Below are positions 1-8,594 of a DNA stretch of 64,000 bases, one piece after another; the first letter of the stretch is position 1, and each line of letters opens with the position of its first letter. Below the pieces are notes generated by a model. It did not search any database. It saw nothing but the letters and a program-made list of their open reading frames with translations, and was not told where the DNA came from. A program made the position numbers and the translations under genes. This DNA comes from Flavobacterium salmonis (GTDB taxonomy: Bacteria; Bacteroidota; Bacteroidia; Flavobacteriales; Flavobacteriaceae). The DNA is taken from assembly GCF_903819435.1 (NCBI RefSeq), contig NZ_CAIJDP010000078.1, positions 145,929 through 209,928 on the forward strand, given 5' to 3'.

Positions 1-93
1 CCCGTTTGCAAATTCAGATTGATCCATAAATTCGCAAACCCCTAATTGTTCTAATTGTAATCTAAGTGGTAATGTGTTGAAATAATTGGCCAT
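1..93 (-). CDS. ilvC: Ketol-acid reductoisomerase, N-terminal fragment (runs off window)
   Basis: The reverse strand encodes 31 residues beginning MANYFNTLPLRLQLEQLG, which closely matches the start of the long (class II, E. coli-type) IlvC, MANYFNTL.LR.QL.QLG. The rest of the gene lies beyond base 1. The enzyme converts acetolactate to dihydroxyisovalerate with NADPH in the cytoplasm. The start is 47 nt after the ilvN stop on the same strand, so it should be the last visible gene of the ilvD-B-N-C operon. The identification rests only on this N-terminal stretch plus the operon context, but both agree. Confidence 0.93.
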   Translation of the reverse strand, partial: MANYFNTLPLRLQLEQLGVCEFMDQSEFANG

Positions 94-140
94 TTTTTTA
101 ATATTTAATAAGTATGATGTTTAATTTGAAAATTGATAAA

Positions 141-665
141 CTATTTTAATTCTTCTAATAATAATGATGAAATCTCCATCTTTTCTTTTGATACAGAAAT
201 TCTTCCTGAACGCACGAATTGCATAATTCCGTAAGGTTTAAACTTCGCATATAATTCTTCTATTTCTGAGCGTCTTCCTGATTTTGAAATCACAAAGAAA
301 TCACGTGAAACAGTTACAATCGTTGACTGACTGTCTTTGATTATATTCTGAATTTGTTTTTCATCAAACAGCAAGCTTGAAGCTATTTTAAATAATGCAT
401 TTTCCAGATAAATTGTCTCTTCATCTGTATGATAAAATGCTTTTATAACTTCAATTTGTTTTTCGATTTGTCCAACAATATTCTTAACCCATTTCTCTGT
501 TGTTTCAACTACAATAATAAATCTTGAAACATTTTCTATTTCTGATTCGGAAACGTTTAAACTTAATATATTAATGTGCCGTTTTAAGAATATTCCTGAT
601 ATTCTATTTAATAAGCCTACGTTATTTTCTGAGTATACCGATATGGTAAATGTTTTTTCTTCCAT
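141..665 (-). CDS. ilvN: Acetolactate synthase regulatory (small) subunit
   Basis: A 174-aa protein with an N-terminal ACT domain (about residues 5-78; TISVYSENNVGLLNRISGIF with the NVGLLNR turn that forms the amino-acid effector site) and a C-terminal AHAS small-subunit domain. This is the usual length for IlvN. In known systems it binds the large subunit, raises its activity and carries valine feedback inhibition. It starts 5 nt after ilvB stops, so the two subunits are almost certainly translated from one message. Valine sensitivity is inferred from the family and cannot be read from the sequence. Confidence 0.95.
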   Translation of the reverse strand: MEEKTFTISVYSENNVGLLNRISGIFLKRHINILSLNVSESEIENVSRFIIVVETTEKWVKNIVGQIEKQIEVIKAFYHTDEETIYLENALFKIASSLLFDEKQIQNIIKDSQSTIVTVSRDFFVISKSGRRSEIEELYAKFKPYGIMQFVRSGRISVSKEKMEISSLLLEELK

Positions 666-670
666 AATTT

Positions 671-2359
671 TTAACTTAATCTCATATCAGAAACCGAAGC
701 TCCTGTTGGAATCATTGGAAATACGTTATTTTCTTTTTCTACCATAACTTCTAAGAAATAAGAATCTTTTGAAGCCAGCATCTCAGCGACTGCAGCATCT
801 AAATCCTCTCTTTTCGTTACCTTTCTTGATTTGATATAATACCCTTCTGCAATAGCACAAAAATTTGGATTTACCATAACCGTAGAAGCGTATCTGTAAT
901 CAAAAAACAATTCCTGCCATTGGCGAACCATTCCTAGAAATTCATTGTTTAGTACTACAATTTTCACAGGAACCTTCGTTTGATGAATGGTACCTAATTC
1001 TTGTATATTCATTTGAAAACCTCCGTCTCCAATTATAGCTACAACCTCCCTGTCTGGTCTTCCCATTTTGGCACCAATAGCTGCAGGTAAAGCAAACCCC
1101 ATAGTTCCCAAACCTCCTGAAGTAACATTACTTTTTGTGGAATTGAATTTAGCATAACGACAGGCAAACATTTGATGCTGTCCTACATCCGATACCATTA
1201 TTGCGTCACCTTTAGAGTGTTTATTAATCATTTCAATCGTTTCTCCCATCGAAATTCCTTTTCCATTCGTTGGTGTCAACTCTTCATCTATAACTGCTTC
1301 TAATTCAATTTTATATTTTTCTTTGAATTTATTATGCCATGAATCATGCGATTTTTTGTCAATTAATGGAATCAAAGCTGTTAATGCTTCTTTTAAATCA
1401 GCCAAAACAGCTACTTCTGTTTTTACATTTTTATCGATTTCAGCAGGATCAATTTCGAAGTGGATTACTTTGGCTTGTTTAGCATAAGTCGCTAAATTTC
1501 CTGTAACACGGTCATCAAAACGCATTCCCAATGCAATTAAAACATCACATTCATTGGTTAAAAGATTAGGCCCATAATTACCATGCATTCCTACCATACC
1601 TACATTTAAAGGATGATCTGTTGGCAAAGCTGAAAGTCCCAGAATTGTCCAGGCCGCAGGAATTCCTGATTTTTCAACTAATCTTTTCAATTGCTCTTCT
1701 GCCTGACTTAATATAACACCCTGACCAAAAATAATGTATGGTTTTTTGGCATTATTAATTATATCCGCTGCTGCTTCAACCTTTTTAATATTCAATACTG
1801 GTTTTGGATGATAACTTCTGATTCCAGTACATTTTTCATAACTAAAATCAAACTCATCGAATTGAGCATTTTTAGTAATATCAATCAAAACTGGCCCGGG
1901 ACGCCCTGATCTTGCAATATAAAATGCTTTTGCAATAATTTCCGGAATTTCGTGAGCTTCTGTAATTTGGTAATTCCATTTGGTTACCGGAGTTGAGATT
2001 CCAATAATATCTGTTTCCTGAAAAGCATCAGAACCCAATAAATGTTTTCCAACCTGACCTGTAATACACACTAATGGCGTAGAATCGATTTGAGCATCTG
2101 CAATTCCTGTAACTAAATTTGTAGCTCCAGGTCCTGAGGTTGCAATTGCTACACCTACTTTACCGGTGGCTCTTGCAAAACCTTGTGCTGCATGTGCTGC
2201 ACCTTGTTCGTGACGTACCAAAACATGGTGCAATTGATCCTGAAATTTATATAATTCATCGTAAACCGGCATAATGGCACCACCTGGGTAACCATAAACT
2301 AAGTCTACTCCTTCTGCTAATAAACATCTAATAACGGCTTCTGCCCCTGATATTTTCAT
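671..2359 (-). CDS. ilvB: Acetolactate synthase catalytic (large) subunit
   Basis: A 562-aa ThDP-dependent enzyme of full family length. The N-terminal PYR domain carries the catalytic glutamate E51 in VRHEQGAAHAAQG. A central FAD/DHAP-synthase-like domain follows. The C-terminal PP domain has the ThDP/Mg motif starting GDGG at residue 444 and ending NN about 30 residues later. It condenses two pyruvates to acetolactate, or pyruvate with 2-oxobutyrate, the first common step of valine, leucine and isoleucine synthesis. It sits between ilvD (61 nt upstream) and ilvN (5 nt downstream). Confidence 0.97.
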   Translation of the reverse strand: MKISGAEAVIRCLLAEGVDLVYGYPGGAIMPVYDELYKFQDQLHHVLVRHEQGAAHAAQGFARATGKVGVAIATSGPGATNLVTGIADAQIDSTPLVCITGQVGKHLLGSDAFQETDIIGISTPVTKWNYQITEAHEIPEIIAKAFYIARSGRPGPVLIDITKNAQFDEFDFSYEKCTGIRSYHPKPVLNIKKVEAAADIINNAKKPYIIFGQGVILSQAEEQLKRLVEKSGIPAAWTILGLSALPTDHPLNVGMVGMHGNYGPNLLTNECDVLIALGMRFDDRVTGNLATYAKQAKVIHFEIDPAEIDKNVKTEVAVLADLKEALTALIPLIDKKSHDSWHNKFKEKYKIELEAVIDEELTPTNGKGISMGETIEMINKHSKGDAIMVSDVGQHQMFACRYAKFNSTKSNVTSGGLGTMGFALPAAIGAKMGRPDREVVAIIGDGGFQMNIQELGTIHQTKVPVKIVVLNNEFLGMVRQWQELFFDYRYASTVMVNPNFCAIAEGYYIKSRKVTKREDLDAAVAEMLASKDSYFLEVMVEKENNVFPMIPTGASVSDMRLS

Positions 2360-2420
2360 TTTATTTTATTTTTTTCACCTCTCAATCCTTATTTCAGATT
2401 TAGACGTAGTTTTTATTAAA

Positions 2421-4094
2421 TTATTTGTCGGTAACACATCCTTCAGAGGCACTGGAGACCGAACGCATATATTTAAGTAAAACTCCTTGTTTAATTCCAT
2501 TTTCAGGTCTCTTCCAATTAGCTTTTCGTTTTGCCAATTCTTCATCAGAAACTTTCATATTAATGGTATTATTTATTGCATCAATTGTAATAACATCATC
2601 ATTTTCGATTAATGCAATTCCACCACCTTCATAAGCTTCCGGGGTAACGTGACCTACTACAAAACCGTGCGAACCTCCGGAGAAACGTCCGTCAGTAATC
2701 AAAGCAACAGTGCTTCCTAAACCAGCTCCCATAATAGCAGAGGTTGGTTTAAGCATTTCAGACATACCAGGACCTCCTTTTGGACCACAATAACGAATAA
2801 TTACCACGTTTCCAGGTTTAACTTCACCAGCCTGTATTCCTCTGATTACATCTTTTTCACCTTCAAAAACAACTGCTGTACCTTCAAAAAACTCACCTTC
2901 TTTGCCGCTAATTTTAGCTACACAACCTTCTGTTGCTATGTTTCCGTATAAAATCTGAATATTCCCTGTTGATTTTAATGCTTTTGCTATTTCAAAAACT
3001 ACTTGTTGACCATCATGTAAGTCAGGAACAGAAGCTAAATTCTCTGCTATTGTTTTCCCTGTTACAGTTAAACAATCACCATGTAAGAAACCTTCCTTTA
3101 ATAAATATTTCATTACTCCCGGAACACCACCAACATTGTGTAAATCTTCCATTAAGTATTTACCACTTGGTTTCAAGTCAGCCAACAACGGTGTTTTATC
3201 ACTTATATCCTGAAAATCTTTTAAAGTCAATTCGATACCTACAGAATGAGCCATTGCAATTAAGTGCATAACTGCATTTGTAGAACCACCTAAAACAGCT
3301 ACCATTGTAATTGCATTTTCAAATGCTTTACGAGTCATGATATCTCTTGGTTTGATATCTTTTTCTAATAATATTCTGATAGCTTTACCTGCATCAACAC
3401 ATTCTTGTTTCTTTTCAGGACTTAAAGCAGGATTAGAAGAACTATAAGGTAAACTCATTCCTAACGCTTCAATTGCAGATGACATTGTATTTGCTGTGTA
3501 CATTCCACCACAAGCACCTGCGCCCGGACAAGCATTTTGAATTACACCTTTGAAATCTTCGGGAGTAATTTTGTTACTTATTTTTTTTCCTAAAGCTTCA
3601 AAAGCAGAAACAATATTTAAATCCTCACCTTTCCATTTTCCCGGATGGATTGATCCTCCGTAAACCATAATAGAAGGGCGATTTACTCTACCCATAGCCA
3701 TTAAAGCTCCCGGCATATTTTTATCACAACCCGGAACAGCAATCATACCATCGTACCATTGTGCACCCATTACAGTTTCAATAGAATCAGCAATAACATC
3801 GCGAGAAACTAAAGAAAAACGCATCCCGTCATTACCATTAGAAATACCATCACTAACACCAATAGTATTAAAAATCAAACCGACCAAATCAGCATCCCAG
3901 ACCCCTTTCTTAATATCTTTAGCCAGGTCATTTAAGTGCATGTTACACGGGTTTCCGTCGTAGCCCATACTCACAATTCCTACCTGCGCTTTTTTAAGAT
4001 CCTCTTCTGTCAAACCAATTCCGTAGAACATTGCTTGTGAAGCTGGTTGAGTTTCATCTTGCGTGATTGTTTTGCTGTACTTGTTTAATTCCAT
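2421..4094 (-). CDS. ilvD: Dihydroxy-acid dehydratase
   Basis: A 557-aa IlvD/Edd-family protein. It has the Fe-S cysteines in GNPCNMHLND, PGCDKNMPGA and ACPGAGACGGMYTANTMS, and the C-terminal GRFSGGSHGFVVGHV block. It dehydrates dihydroxyisovalerate and dihydroxymethylvalerate to the 2-oxoacids. The frame stays open for 26 more codons upstream, but that stretch encodes the terminator hairpin at 4131-4154. I therefore choose the ATG at 4094 (MELNKYSKTITQDETQ), which fits the length of other Bacteroidota IlvD. Expression is probably controlled by the leader peptide and attenuator directly upstream. Confidence 0.96.
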   Translation of the reverse strand: MELNKYSKTITQDETQPASQAMFYGIGLTEEDLKKAQVGIVSMGYDGNPCNMHLNDLAKDIKKGVWDADLVGLIFNTIGVSDGISNGNDGMRFSLVSRDVIADSIETVMGAQWYDGMIAVPGCDKNMPGALMAMGRVNRPSIMVYGGSIHPGKWKGEDLNIVSAFEALGKKISNKITPEDFKGVIQNACPGAGACGGMYTANTMSSAIEALGMSLPYSSSNPALSPEKKQECVDAGKAIRILLEKDIKPRDIMTRKAFENAITMVAVLGGSTNAVMHLIAMAHSVGIELTLKDFQDISDKTPLLADLKPSGKYLMEDLHNVGGVPGVMKYLLKEGFLHGDCLTVTGKTIAENLASVPDLHDGQQVVFEIAKALKSTGNIQILYGNIATEGCVAKISGKEGEFFEGTAVVFEGEKDVIRGIQAGEVKPGNVVIIRYCGPKGGPGMSEMLKPTSAIMGAGLGSTVALITDGRFSGGSHGFVVGHVTPEAYEGGGIALIENDDVITIDAINNTINMKVSDEELAKRKANWKRPENGIKQGVLLKYMRSVSSASEGCVTDK

Positions 4095-4124
4095 TGTATT
4101 ATTTGTATTTCTAATTTTATTCCT

Positions 4125-4154
4125 AAAAAAAACCTCCCAACTAAGTGGGAGGTT
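4125..4154 (-). terminator. Rho-independent attenuator of the ilvD operon
   Basis: On the minus strand the RNA reads AACCTCCCA, loop CUUAGU, UGGGAGGUU: a perfect 9-bp stem whose 3' arm (4131-4139) runs into eight consecutive U (4125-4132). It lies between the leader-peptide stop (4179) and the ilvD start (4094), so it terminates before the structural genes. The position fits an amino-acid attenuator better than an end-of-operon terminator, because leuB ends over 200 nt further upstream and a promoter-like element lies between. Confidence 0.88.
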
Positions 4155-4191
4155 ATAATATATATTTTTCAATTATATTTATACCATTCCC
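4147..4191 (-). promoter_or_regulatory. Predicted antiterminator pairing for the ilvD attenuator
   Basis: The last codons of the leader peptide contain GGGAAUGGU (4191-4183). This can pair with ACCUCCC (4153-4147), the 5' arm of the terminator, as GGGA/UCCC plus GGU/ACC with a 2-nt bulge. A ribosome that reaches the leader stop codon would cover GGGAAUGGU and allow the terminator. One stalled on the upstream Ile/Val codons would leave it free to sequester the terminator arm. GAUGCAAAU near the leader start can also pair with AUCUGCAUC near its end. The pairing is read from sequence; the switching mechanism is inference. Confidence 0.6.
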
Positions 4192-4256
4192 GATGCAGAT
4201 GTGCTATACACATTGACAACAATGACAGAAGTAATAATAATTGAGATTTGCATCAT
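4179..4256 (-). CDS. ilv leader peptide (25 aa, Ile/Val-rich)
   Basis: A short frame on the minus strand, ATG at 4256 (a second ATG follows at once) to TAA at 4179. It begins MMQISIIITSVIVVNVYS and ends SASGMV. Four Ile and four Val fall within 13 consecutive codons, and there is no Leu. The only genes downstream are ilvD, B, N and C, whose products make Ile and Val. It is followed within 25 nt by the attenuator hairpin. Together these are the marks of a leader peptide whose translation senses charged tRNA-Ile and tRNA-Val. It is too short to have another obvious role. Confidence 0.85.
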   Translation of the reverse strand: MMQISIIITSVIVVNVYSTSASGMV

Positions 4257-4273
4257 TTATTTTTTTGATGCCA

Positions 4274-4281
4274 CAAAAGTA
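4274..4281 (-). promoter_or_regulatory. -7 promoter element for the ilv leader transcript
   Basis: TACTTTTG on the minus strand matches the Bacteroidota -7 consensus TAnnTTTG exactly. It lies about 18 nt before the leader-peptide start, so the leader and attenuator can be transcribed separately from leuAB. A TTTG lies 15 nt upstream, shorter than the usual 17-23 nt spacing, so the -33 element is uncertain. Confidence 0.6.
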
Positions 4282-4364
4282 CAAAAACTAATAGGACAAA
4301 AAAAAATAAAATCTCAACATTTCAAACACTTCTTGTTAATTATTGCAACATTTAACAAAAAATA

Positions 4365-5483
4365 TTAAACAATCGTAGATTGTCCGATATGAACGTTATC
4401 ATTATTAAAATAGAGCAAATCATCTTTACTGAAAATAAAGTTTGACACAAACTCCCCTACTTCATTAGTTCCAAATTTTGAATCTGCTTTTAAATCTATT
4501 GTAACTACCTTAAATTCAATTGCCTTTTCAACTGCTTTATAAATTACATTTGCTTCTTTAAACAGTCCAAAATGCTCTAACAACATTGCTGCCGACAAAA
4601 TAGAAGCTATTGGATTGGCAATATTTTTCCCTTTTGCCTGAGGATACGAACCGTGAATTGGCTCAAAAAGCGCATTTTTTTCACCTAAAGAAGCCGAAGC
4701 TAACAAACCTATTGATCCTGTAATCACACTTGCTTCATCAGACAAAATATCTCCAAATAAATTTTCTGTCAAAATCACATCAAATTGTTTTGGATTTAAA
4801 ATCAGTTGCATTACCGCATTATCCACAAACAAAAAGTCCAGTGTAACATCTTTATATTCTTCACCAACTTTCTGAACAACTTTTCTCCACAACCTTGAGG
4901 TTTCCAAAACGTTTGCTTTATCCACCATTGTTAACTTTTTACGACGGTTTTGCGCTGCTTTAAAAGCAAGATGTACAATTCTGGCAATTTCTTCTTCCGA
5001 ATATTCACATAAATCCGAAGCATGTGTTCCTTCTTCATTTAATGTTTTTGCTCCAAAATAAGCACCACCTGTTAATTCTCTGAAAATAGTAAAATCAGCT
5101 CCTTCTATAATTTCTCTTTTTAAAGGAGATGCGTCAATTAATGACTTATAAGGTTTAATTGGTCGGATGTTTGCAAACAACCCTAATTCTTTGTGTAGCT
5201 TTAACAACCCTTGCTCAGGACGAACTTTAGCATTTGGATTATTATCATATTTTGGATCACCAATAGCTCCAAACAAAACAGCATCAGTATTTAAACAGAG
5301 ATTCAGTGTTTGTTCAGGAAGCGGTTTTCCTGTTTTATCAATAGCAATTGCTCCCATGAGAGCTTCTTCGAAAACAAATTCATGATTATACACTTCGCCA
5401 ATTGCATACAACGCTTTTTTGGCTTGTGCAATTACCTCCGGTCCTATTCCGTCTCCTGGTAAAACTGCTATTTTCAAATTCAT
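4365..5483 (-). CDS. leuB: 3-isopropylmalate dehydrogenase
   Basis: A 372-aa isocitrate/isopropylmalate dehydrogenase-fold enzyme. Seen are PGDGIGPEV near the N-terminus, the substrate loop FRELTGGAYFG, DKANVLETSRLWRK, the Mg-binding ENLFGDILSDEAS and the NAD-binding EPIHGS.PQAKGKNIANP. It oxidises and decarboxylates 3-isopropylmalate in leucine synthesis. It lies 42 nt downstream of leuA on the same strand, so the two should be co-transcribed. leuC and leuD, which normally accompany it, are not in the window. Confidence 0.96.
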   Translation of the reverse strand: MNLKIAVLPGDGIGPEVIAQAKKALYAIGEVYNHEFVFEEALMGAIAIDKTGKPLPEQTLNLCLNTDAVLFGAIGDPKYDNNPNAKVRPEQGLLKLHKELGLFANIRPIKPYKSLIDASPLKREIIEGADFTIFRELTGGAYFGAKTLNEEGTHASDLCEYSEEEIARIVHLAFKAAQNRRKKLTMVDKANVLETSRLWRKVVQKVGEEYKDVTLDFLFVDNAVMQLILNPKQFDVILTENLFGDILSDEASVITGSIGLLASASLGEKNALFEPIHGSYPQAKGKNIANPIASILSAAMLLEHFGLFKEANVIYKAVEKAIEFKVVTIDLKADSKFGTNEVGEFVSNFIFSKDDLLYFNNDNVHIGQSTIV

Positions 5484-5525
5484 AATGCCTCGTTCTTTAT
5501 GTATTTAAAATCTGTTTTTTCTAAA

Positions 5526-6707
5526 TTAACTTCTAATTAAATCTCCCTGAATCTTGGAAGCTTCAATAATCTGATGAATATCTTCGTCTAAAACTTCTTT
5601 TTTAATATCTGCAAATTTTAAGAATTCAACATATACGATATCCAATTGCACTTTCGTAAGTTCATAACCTACTTTTTTAGCTCGGTATGCTAAAGCAGCT
5701 CTTCCGCTTCTTGCAGTCAAAATAATGGAAGACTCATTAACACCTACATCCAAAGGATCCATAATTTCGTAAGTAGCTCTGTTTTTGATCACACCATCCT
5801 GATGAATTCCAGAACTGTGAGCAAAAGCATTTGCCCCCACAATTGCCTTATTTGGCTGTACTATCATTCCCATACTATCAGAAACCAAACGACTCATTTC
5901 GTTCAATTCTCTTGTATTGATATTTGTATCTAAATTTAAGTAAGGATGTTGTTTAAAAATCATCACTACCTCTTCAAGTGCTGTATTTCCTGCTCTCTCG
6001 CCAATACCATTAATAGTACATTCTATTTGTCGTGCTCCATTTATAGCTCCTGAAATTGAATTTGCAGTAGCCATTCCTAAATCATTATGACAGTGACAGG
6101 AAAGAATTACATTTTCTATTCCTTTAACGTTTTCTTTTAAATATTTTATTTTTGCTCCGTATTCTTCAGGCAAACAATATCCTGTTGTATCCGGAATATT
6201 TAAAACGGTTGCACCTGATTTTATTACTTCTTCGCACACTTTAGCTAAAAAAGCATTATCAGTTCTACCAGCATCTTCTGCGTAGAATTCAACATCTTCA
6301 ACATATGATTTTGCGTGTGCTACAGCATACTTTGCTCTGGCAATAATATCTTCCGGAGTAGTATTTAATTTATGGAGGATATGAGATTGTGAAGTTCCGA
6401 TTCCGGTATGGATTCTAGGTTTCTTAGCATGCTTTAAGGCAGCTGCAGCAACATCAATGTCATTTTTTACGGCTCTTGTTAATCCGCAGACGGTTGCATT
6501 TTCTACAATTTTACAAATCTCAGAGACCGATAAAAAATCGCCCGGACTTGACACAGGAAAACCTGCTTCAATGATATCAACTCCCATTTTGTCTAGTCTT
6601 TCTGCAATAACCAATTTTTGATTGGTATCTAACTTACATCCTGGAACCTGTTCACCATCACGCAAAGTGGTGTCAAAAATTTGAACTTTCTCTCTATTCA
6701 TATTCAT
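5526..6707 (-). CDS. leuA: 2-isopropylmalate synthase, short form
   Basis: A 393-aa HMGL-like TIM-barrel enzyme with the signature FDTTLRDGEQVPG near the N-terminus, metal ligands in CHCHNDLGMATANS and INGIGERAGN. It condenses 2-oxoisovalerate with acetyl-CoA. Full allosteric LeuA proteins are near 500 aa with a C-terminal leucine-binding dimer domain; this one ends about 100 residues earlier and appears to lack it. The homocitrate-synthase type is similar in length, but leuB immediately downstream supports LeuA. The start could be the first or third codon (MNMNREKV). It is transcribed divergently from the 6856 gene. Confidence 0.88.
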   Translation of the reverse strand: MNMNREKVQIFDTTLRDGEQVPGCKLDTNQKLVIAERLDKMGVDIIEAGFPVSSPGDFLSVSEICKIVENATVCGLTRAVKNDIDVAAAALKHAKKPRIHTGIGTSQSHILHKLNTTPEDIIARAKYAVAHAKSYVEDVEFYAEDAGRTDNAFLAKVCEEVIKSGATVLNIPDTTGYCLPEEYGAKIKYLKENVKGIENVILSCHCHNDLGMATANSISGAINGARQIECTINGIGERAGNTALEEVVMIFKQHPYLNLDTNINTRELNEMSRLVSDSMGMIVQPNKAIVGANAFAHSSGIHQDGVIKNRATYEIMDPLDVGVNESSIILTARSGRAALAYRAKKVGYELTKVQLDIVYVEFLKFADIKKEVLDEDIHQIIEASKIQGDLIRS

Positions 6708-6735
6708 TTATTTAATGTAATTTCACATCTTGAAA

Positions 6736-6743
6736 CAAATATA
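6736..6743 (-). promoter_or_regulatory. -7 promoter element upstream of leuA
   Basis: TATATTTG on the minus strand matches TAnnTTTG exactly, 28 nt before the leuA ATG. No convincing TTG is seen at -33. No leader peptide or terminator is visible between it and leuA, in contrast to ilvD. Confidence 0.5.
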
Positions 6744-6855
6744 TATTGTACTTCTTCAGTATGAAATTCATTTTAATGAAATTATACTGTTCATAACGCA
6801 ATTTATAATGAGTTAAACAATTAAAAATCAATAAGTTACATTATTATATTTTACA

Positions 6856-8400
6856 ATGGCTAACCATCAAAAAGATTTCTTATTTGTACTGATTAAATCC
6901 CTTTCTAAATCCGAAAAAAGACAGTTTAAAATTTTTGCAAGCCGTTTAGAAACGAGTTCGAATACTAAATTCATTGAGTTATTTAATATTTTGGATAAGT
7001 CTGAAACTTACGATGAAAAGCTTATTCTTAAAAACGGCATTATCAAAAAAGTTCAGTTATCTAATTTAAAATCATACTTATATAAACAGATTTTAGTTAG
7101 TATTCGCTTGAATATTCCGAGCCAGAATATTCGTTATCAATTGCGGGAACAAATTGATTTTGCTGTTATTCTATACAATAAAGGATTATACAAACAGAGC
7201 TTGAAAATCCTGGATAAAACTAAAATCACTGCACTTGAAAACGATGAAAAATTAATGGCTTATGAAATTGTTGAATTCGAAAAATTAATCGAATCCCAAT
7301 ATATTACACGAAGTATTCAGGGCCGTGCCGATGAATTGGTCATTCAGGCAAAGGAATTGAATTATCGAAATACAATCTCCAGTAAGTTATCTAATTTATC
7401 ATTACAGCTTTATGGAATTATGTTGAAGACCGGTTATGTAAAAAGCGATGAGGAGTATAAATATATTGATGATTATTTCAATAAGCACATTTCTAAACTT
7501 GACGAAAGCAAGTTTGGTTTCCGTGAAAAATATTGGTTTTACAATGCCAATTTATGGAGAAGTTTTCTTGTTCAGGATTTTCTTGCCAGCTATAAATACG
7601 CATATAAATGGGTCAGGTTGTTTTATGATAATCCAAATATGATTTACCAAAATCCGGTATTTTTTCTTAAGGGAAATCATTACTTTTTAGAATCGCTTTA
7701 TATGCTGAAATATAAATCGAATTTTAAGAAATACCTAACGCTTTTAGAAGAGACAATTAATGATGATAAATTTCCTGCAAATGATAACATCGCATCACTA
7801 TCATTTCTGTATGTATATAATAATAAATTAAACTATCATATTCTTGAAGGTACATTTGCCGAAAGCGAATATTTGATTCCTGAAATTTTAGAGAAAATAA
7901 AAATTCACAACGAACATCTTGATGAACATCACGAAATGTTATTTTATTACAAAATTGCATCTATCTATTTTGGAAATGAAAAATACAACGATTCGATTTA
8001 CTATTTAGATAAAATCATCAATAATAAAAACCTGACAATGCGTGAAGATTTGATGTGTTTTGCAAGACTCCTGTCCTTAATAGCACATTACGAGTTAGGC
8101 AAGGATTACTATCTGGAGAATCACCTCAAAAGTACCTATAAGTTTTTACTGAAAATGAATGACCTGCATGAAGTTCAGAAGGAAATTATTAAATTCATGA
8201 GAAACCTTAATAATTTCTATCCAGCCGATATTAAAAGGGAATTTATCAAAATGCGGGAACGTTTTATTGAATTAGAAAAAAACACGTATGAAAAAAGAGC
8301 TTTTCTGTATTTGGATATAATATCATGGCTGGAAAGCAAAATTGAAAACAGAAAAATTGCTGATATTATTAAAGAAAAGGCAAAACTTAGCAGCCGTTAA
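6856..8400 (+). CDS. Conserved Flavobacteriia protein of unknown function, helical-repeat-like
   Basis: A 514-aa protein with no signal peptide and no membrane segment (MANHQKDFLFVLIKSLSKSEKRQFK start), rich in Lys, Tyr, Asn and Leu. It looks almost entirely alpha-helical, with repeated pairs of amphipathic helices (for instance around residues 85-140 and 350-400) like a TPR-type solenoid. I do not recognise a catalytic motif. It is transcribed divergently from leuA across about 150 bp and is followed by a 19-codon ORF and a strong terminator. A scaffold or regulatory role is a guess from the fold type only. Confidence 0.7.
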   Translation: MANHQKDFLFVLIKSLSKSEKRQFKIFASRLETSSNTKFIELFNILDKSETYDEKLILKNGIIKKVQLSNLKSYLYKQILVSIRLNIPSQNIRYQLREQIDFAVILYNKGLYKQSLKILDKTKITALENDEKLMAYEIVEFEKLIESQYITRSIQGRADELVIQAKELNYRNTISSKLSNLSLQLYGIMLKTGYVKSDEEYKYIDDYFNKHISKLDESKFGFREKYWFYNANLWRSFLVQDFLASYKYAYKWVRLFYDNPNMIYQNPVFFLKGNHYFLESLYMLKYKSNFKKYLTLLEETINDDKFPANDNIASLSFLYVYNNKLNYHILEGTFAESEYLIPEILEKIKIHNEHLDEHHEMLFYYKIASIYFGNEKYNDSIYYLDKIINNKNLTMREDLMCFARLLSLIAHYELGKDYYLENHLKSTYKFLLKMNDLHEVQKEIIKFMRNLNNFYPADIKREFIKMRERFIELEKNTYEKRAFLYLDIISWLESKIENRKIADIIKEKAKLSSR

Positions 8401-8468
8401 CAGTTTTAAAAATCTTAACTTATATCCAACAAAGTAATAACAAAACCTTAACAGCAAAGGAAAGATAT

Positions 8469-8528
8469 ATGTCGGACATTTGTAATGTAATAAACTGGTT
8501 ATTTATTATTTTGGTTTTGGTTAGTTAA
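8469..8528 (+). CDS. Possible 19-aa hydrophobic small protein
   Basis: ATG at 8469 to TAA at 8526 encodes MSDICNVINWLFIILVLVS: a short polar head followed by a hydrophobic stretch long enough to sit in a membrane. AAAGGAAAG lies 5-12 nt upstream, unusually Shine-Dalgarno-like for this genome. The stop is 3 nt before a strong terminator, so the transcript would consist of little else. Small-protein and leader roles are both open; a chance frame cannot be excluded at this length. Confidence 0.4.
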   Translation: MSDICNVINWLFIILVLVS

Positions 8529-8531
8529 ATG

Positions 8532-8567
8532 ATGCCGGCGTCTTCGAGATGCCGGCATTCTTTTTTT
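8532..8567 (+). terminator. Strong rho-independent terminator
   Basis: ATGCCGGCGTCT, loop TCG, AGATGCCGGCAT: a 12-bp GC-rich stem with one G-U pair, followed by TTCTTTTTTT. It ends the transcript carrying the 8469 small ORF and probably the 6856 gene. Confidence 0.85.
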
Positions 8568-8594
8568 ATATCTATATGGTTTATTTTGTTTCAG

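Noticed and set aside
2933..3271. Plus-strand open frame of 112 codons inside ilvD
   Set aside because: It is antisense to a strongly conserved enzyme gene, with no start signal and no family resemblance.
4095..4172. 26-codon N-terminal extension of IlvD
   Set aside because: The extension would be translated from the attenuator hairpin and U-run; the IlvD family start fits ATG 4094.
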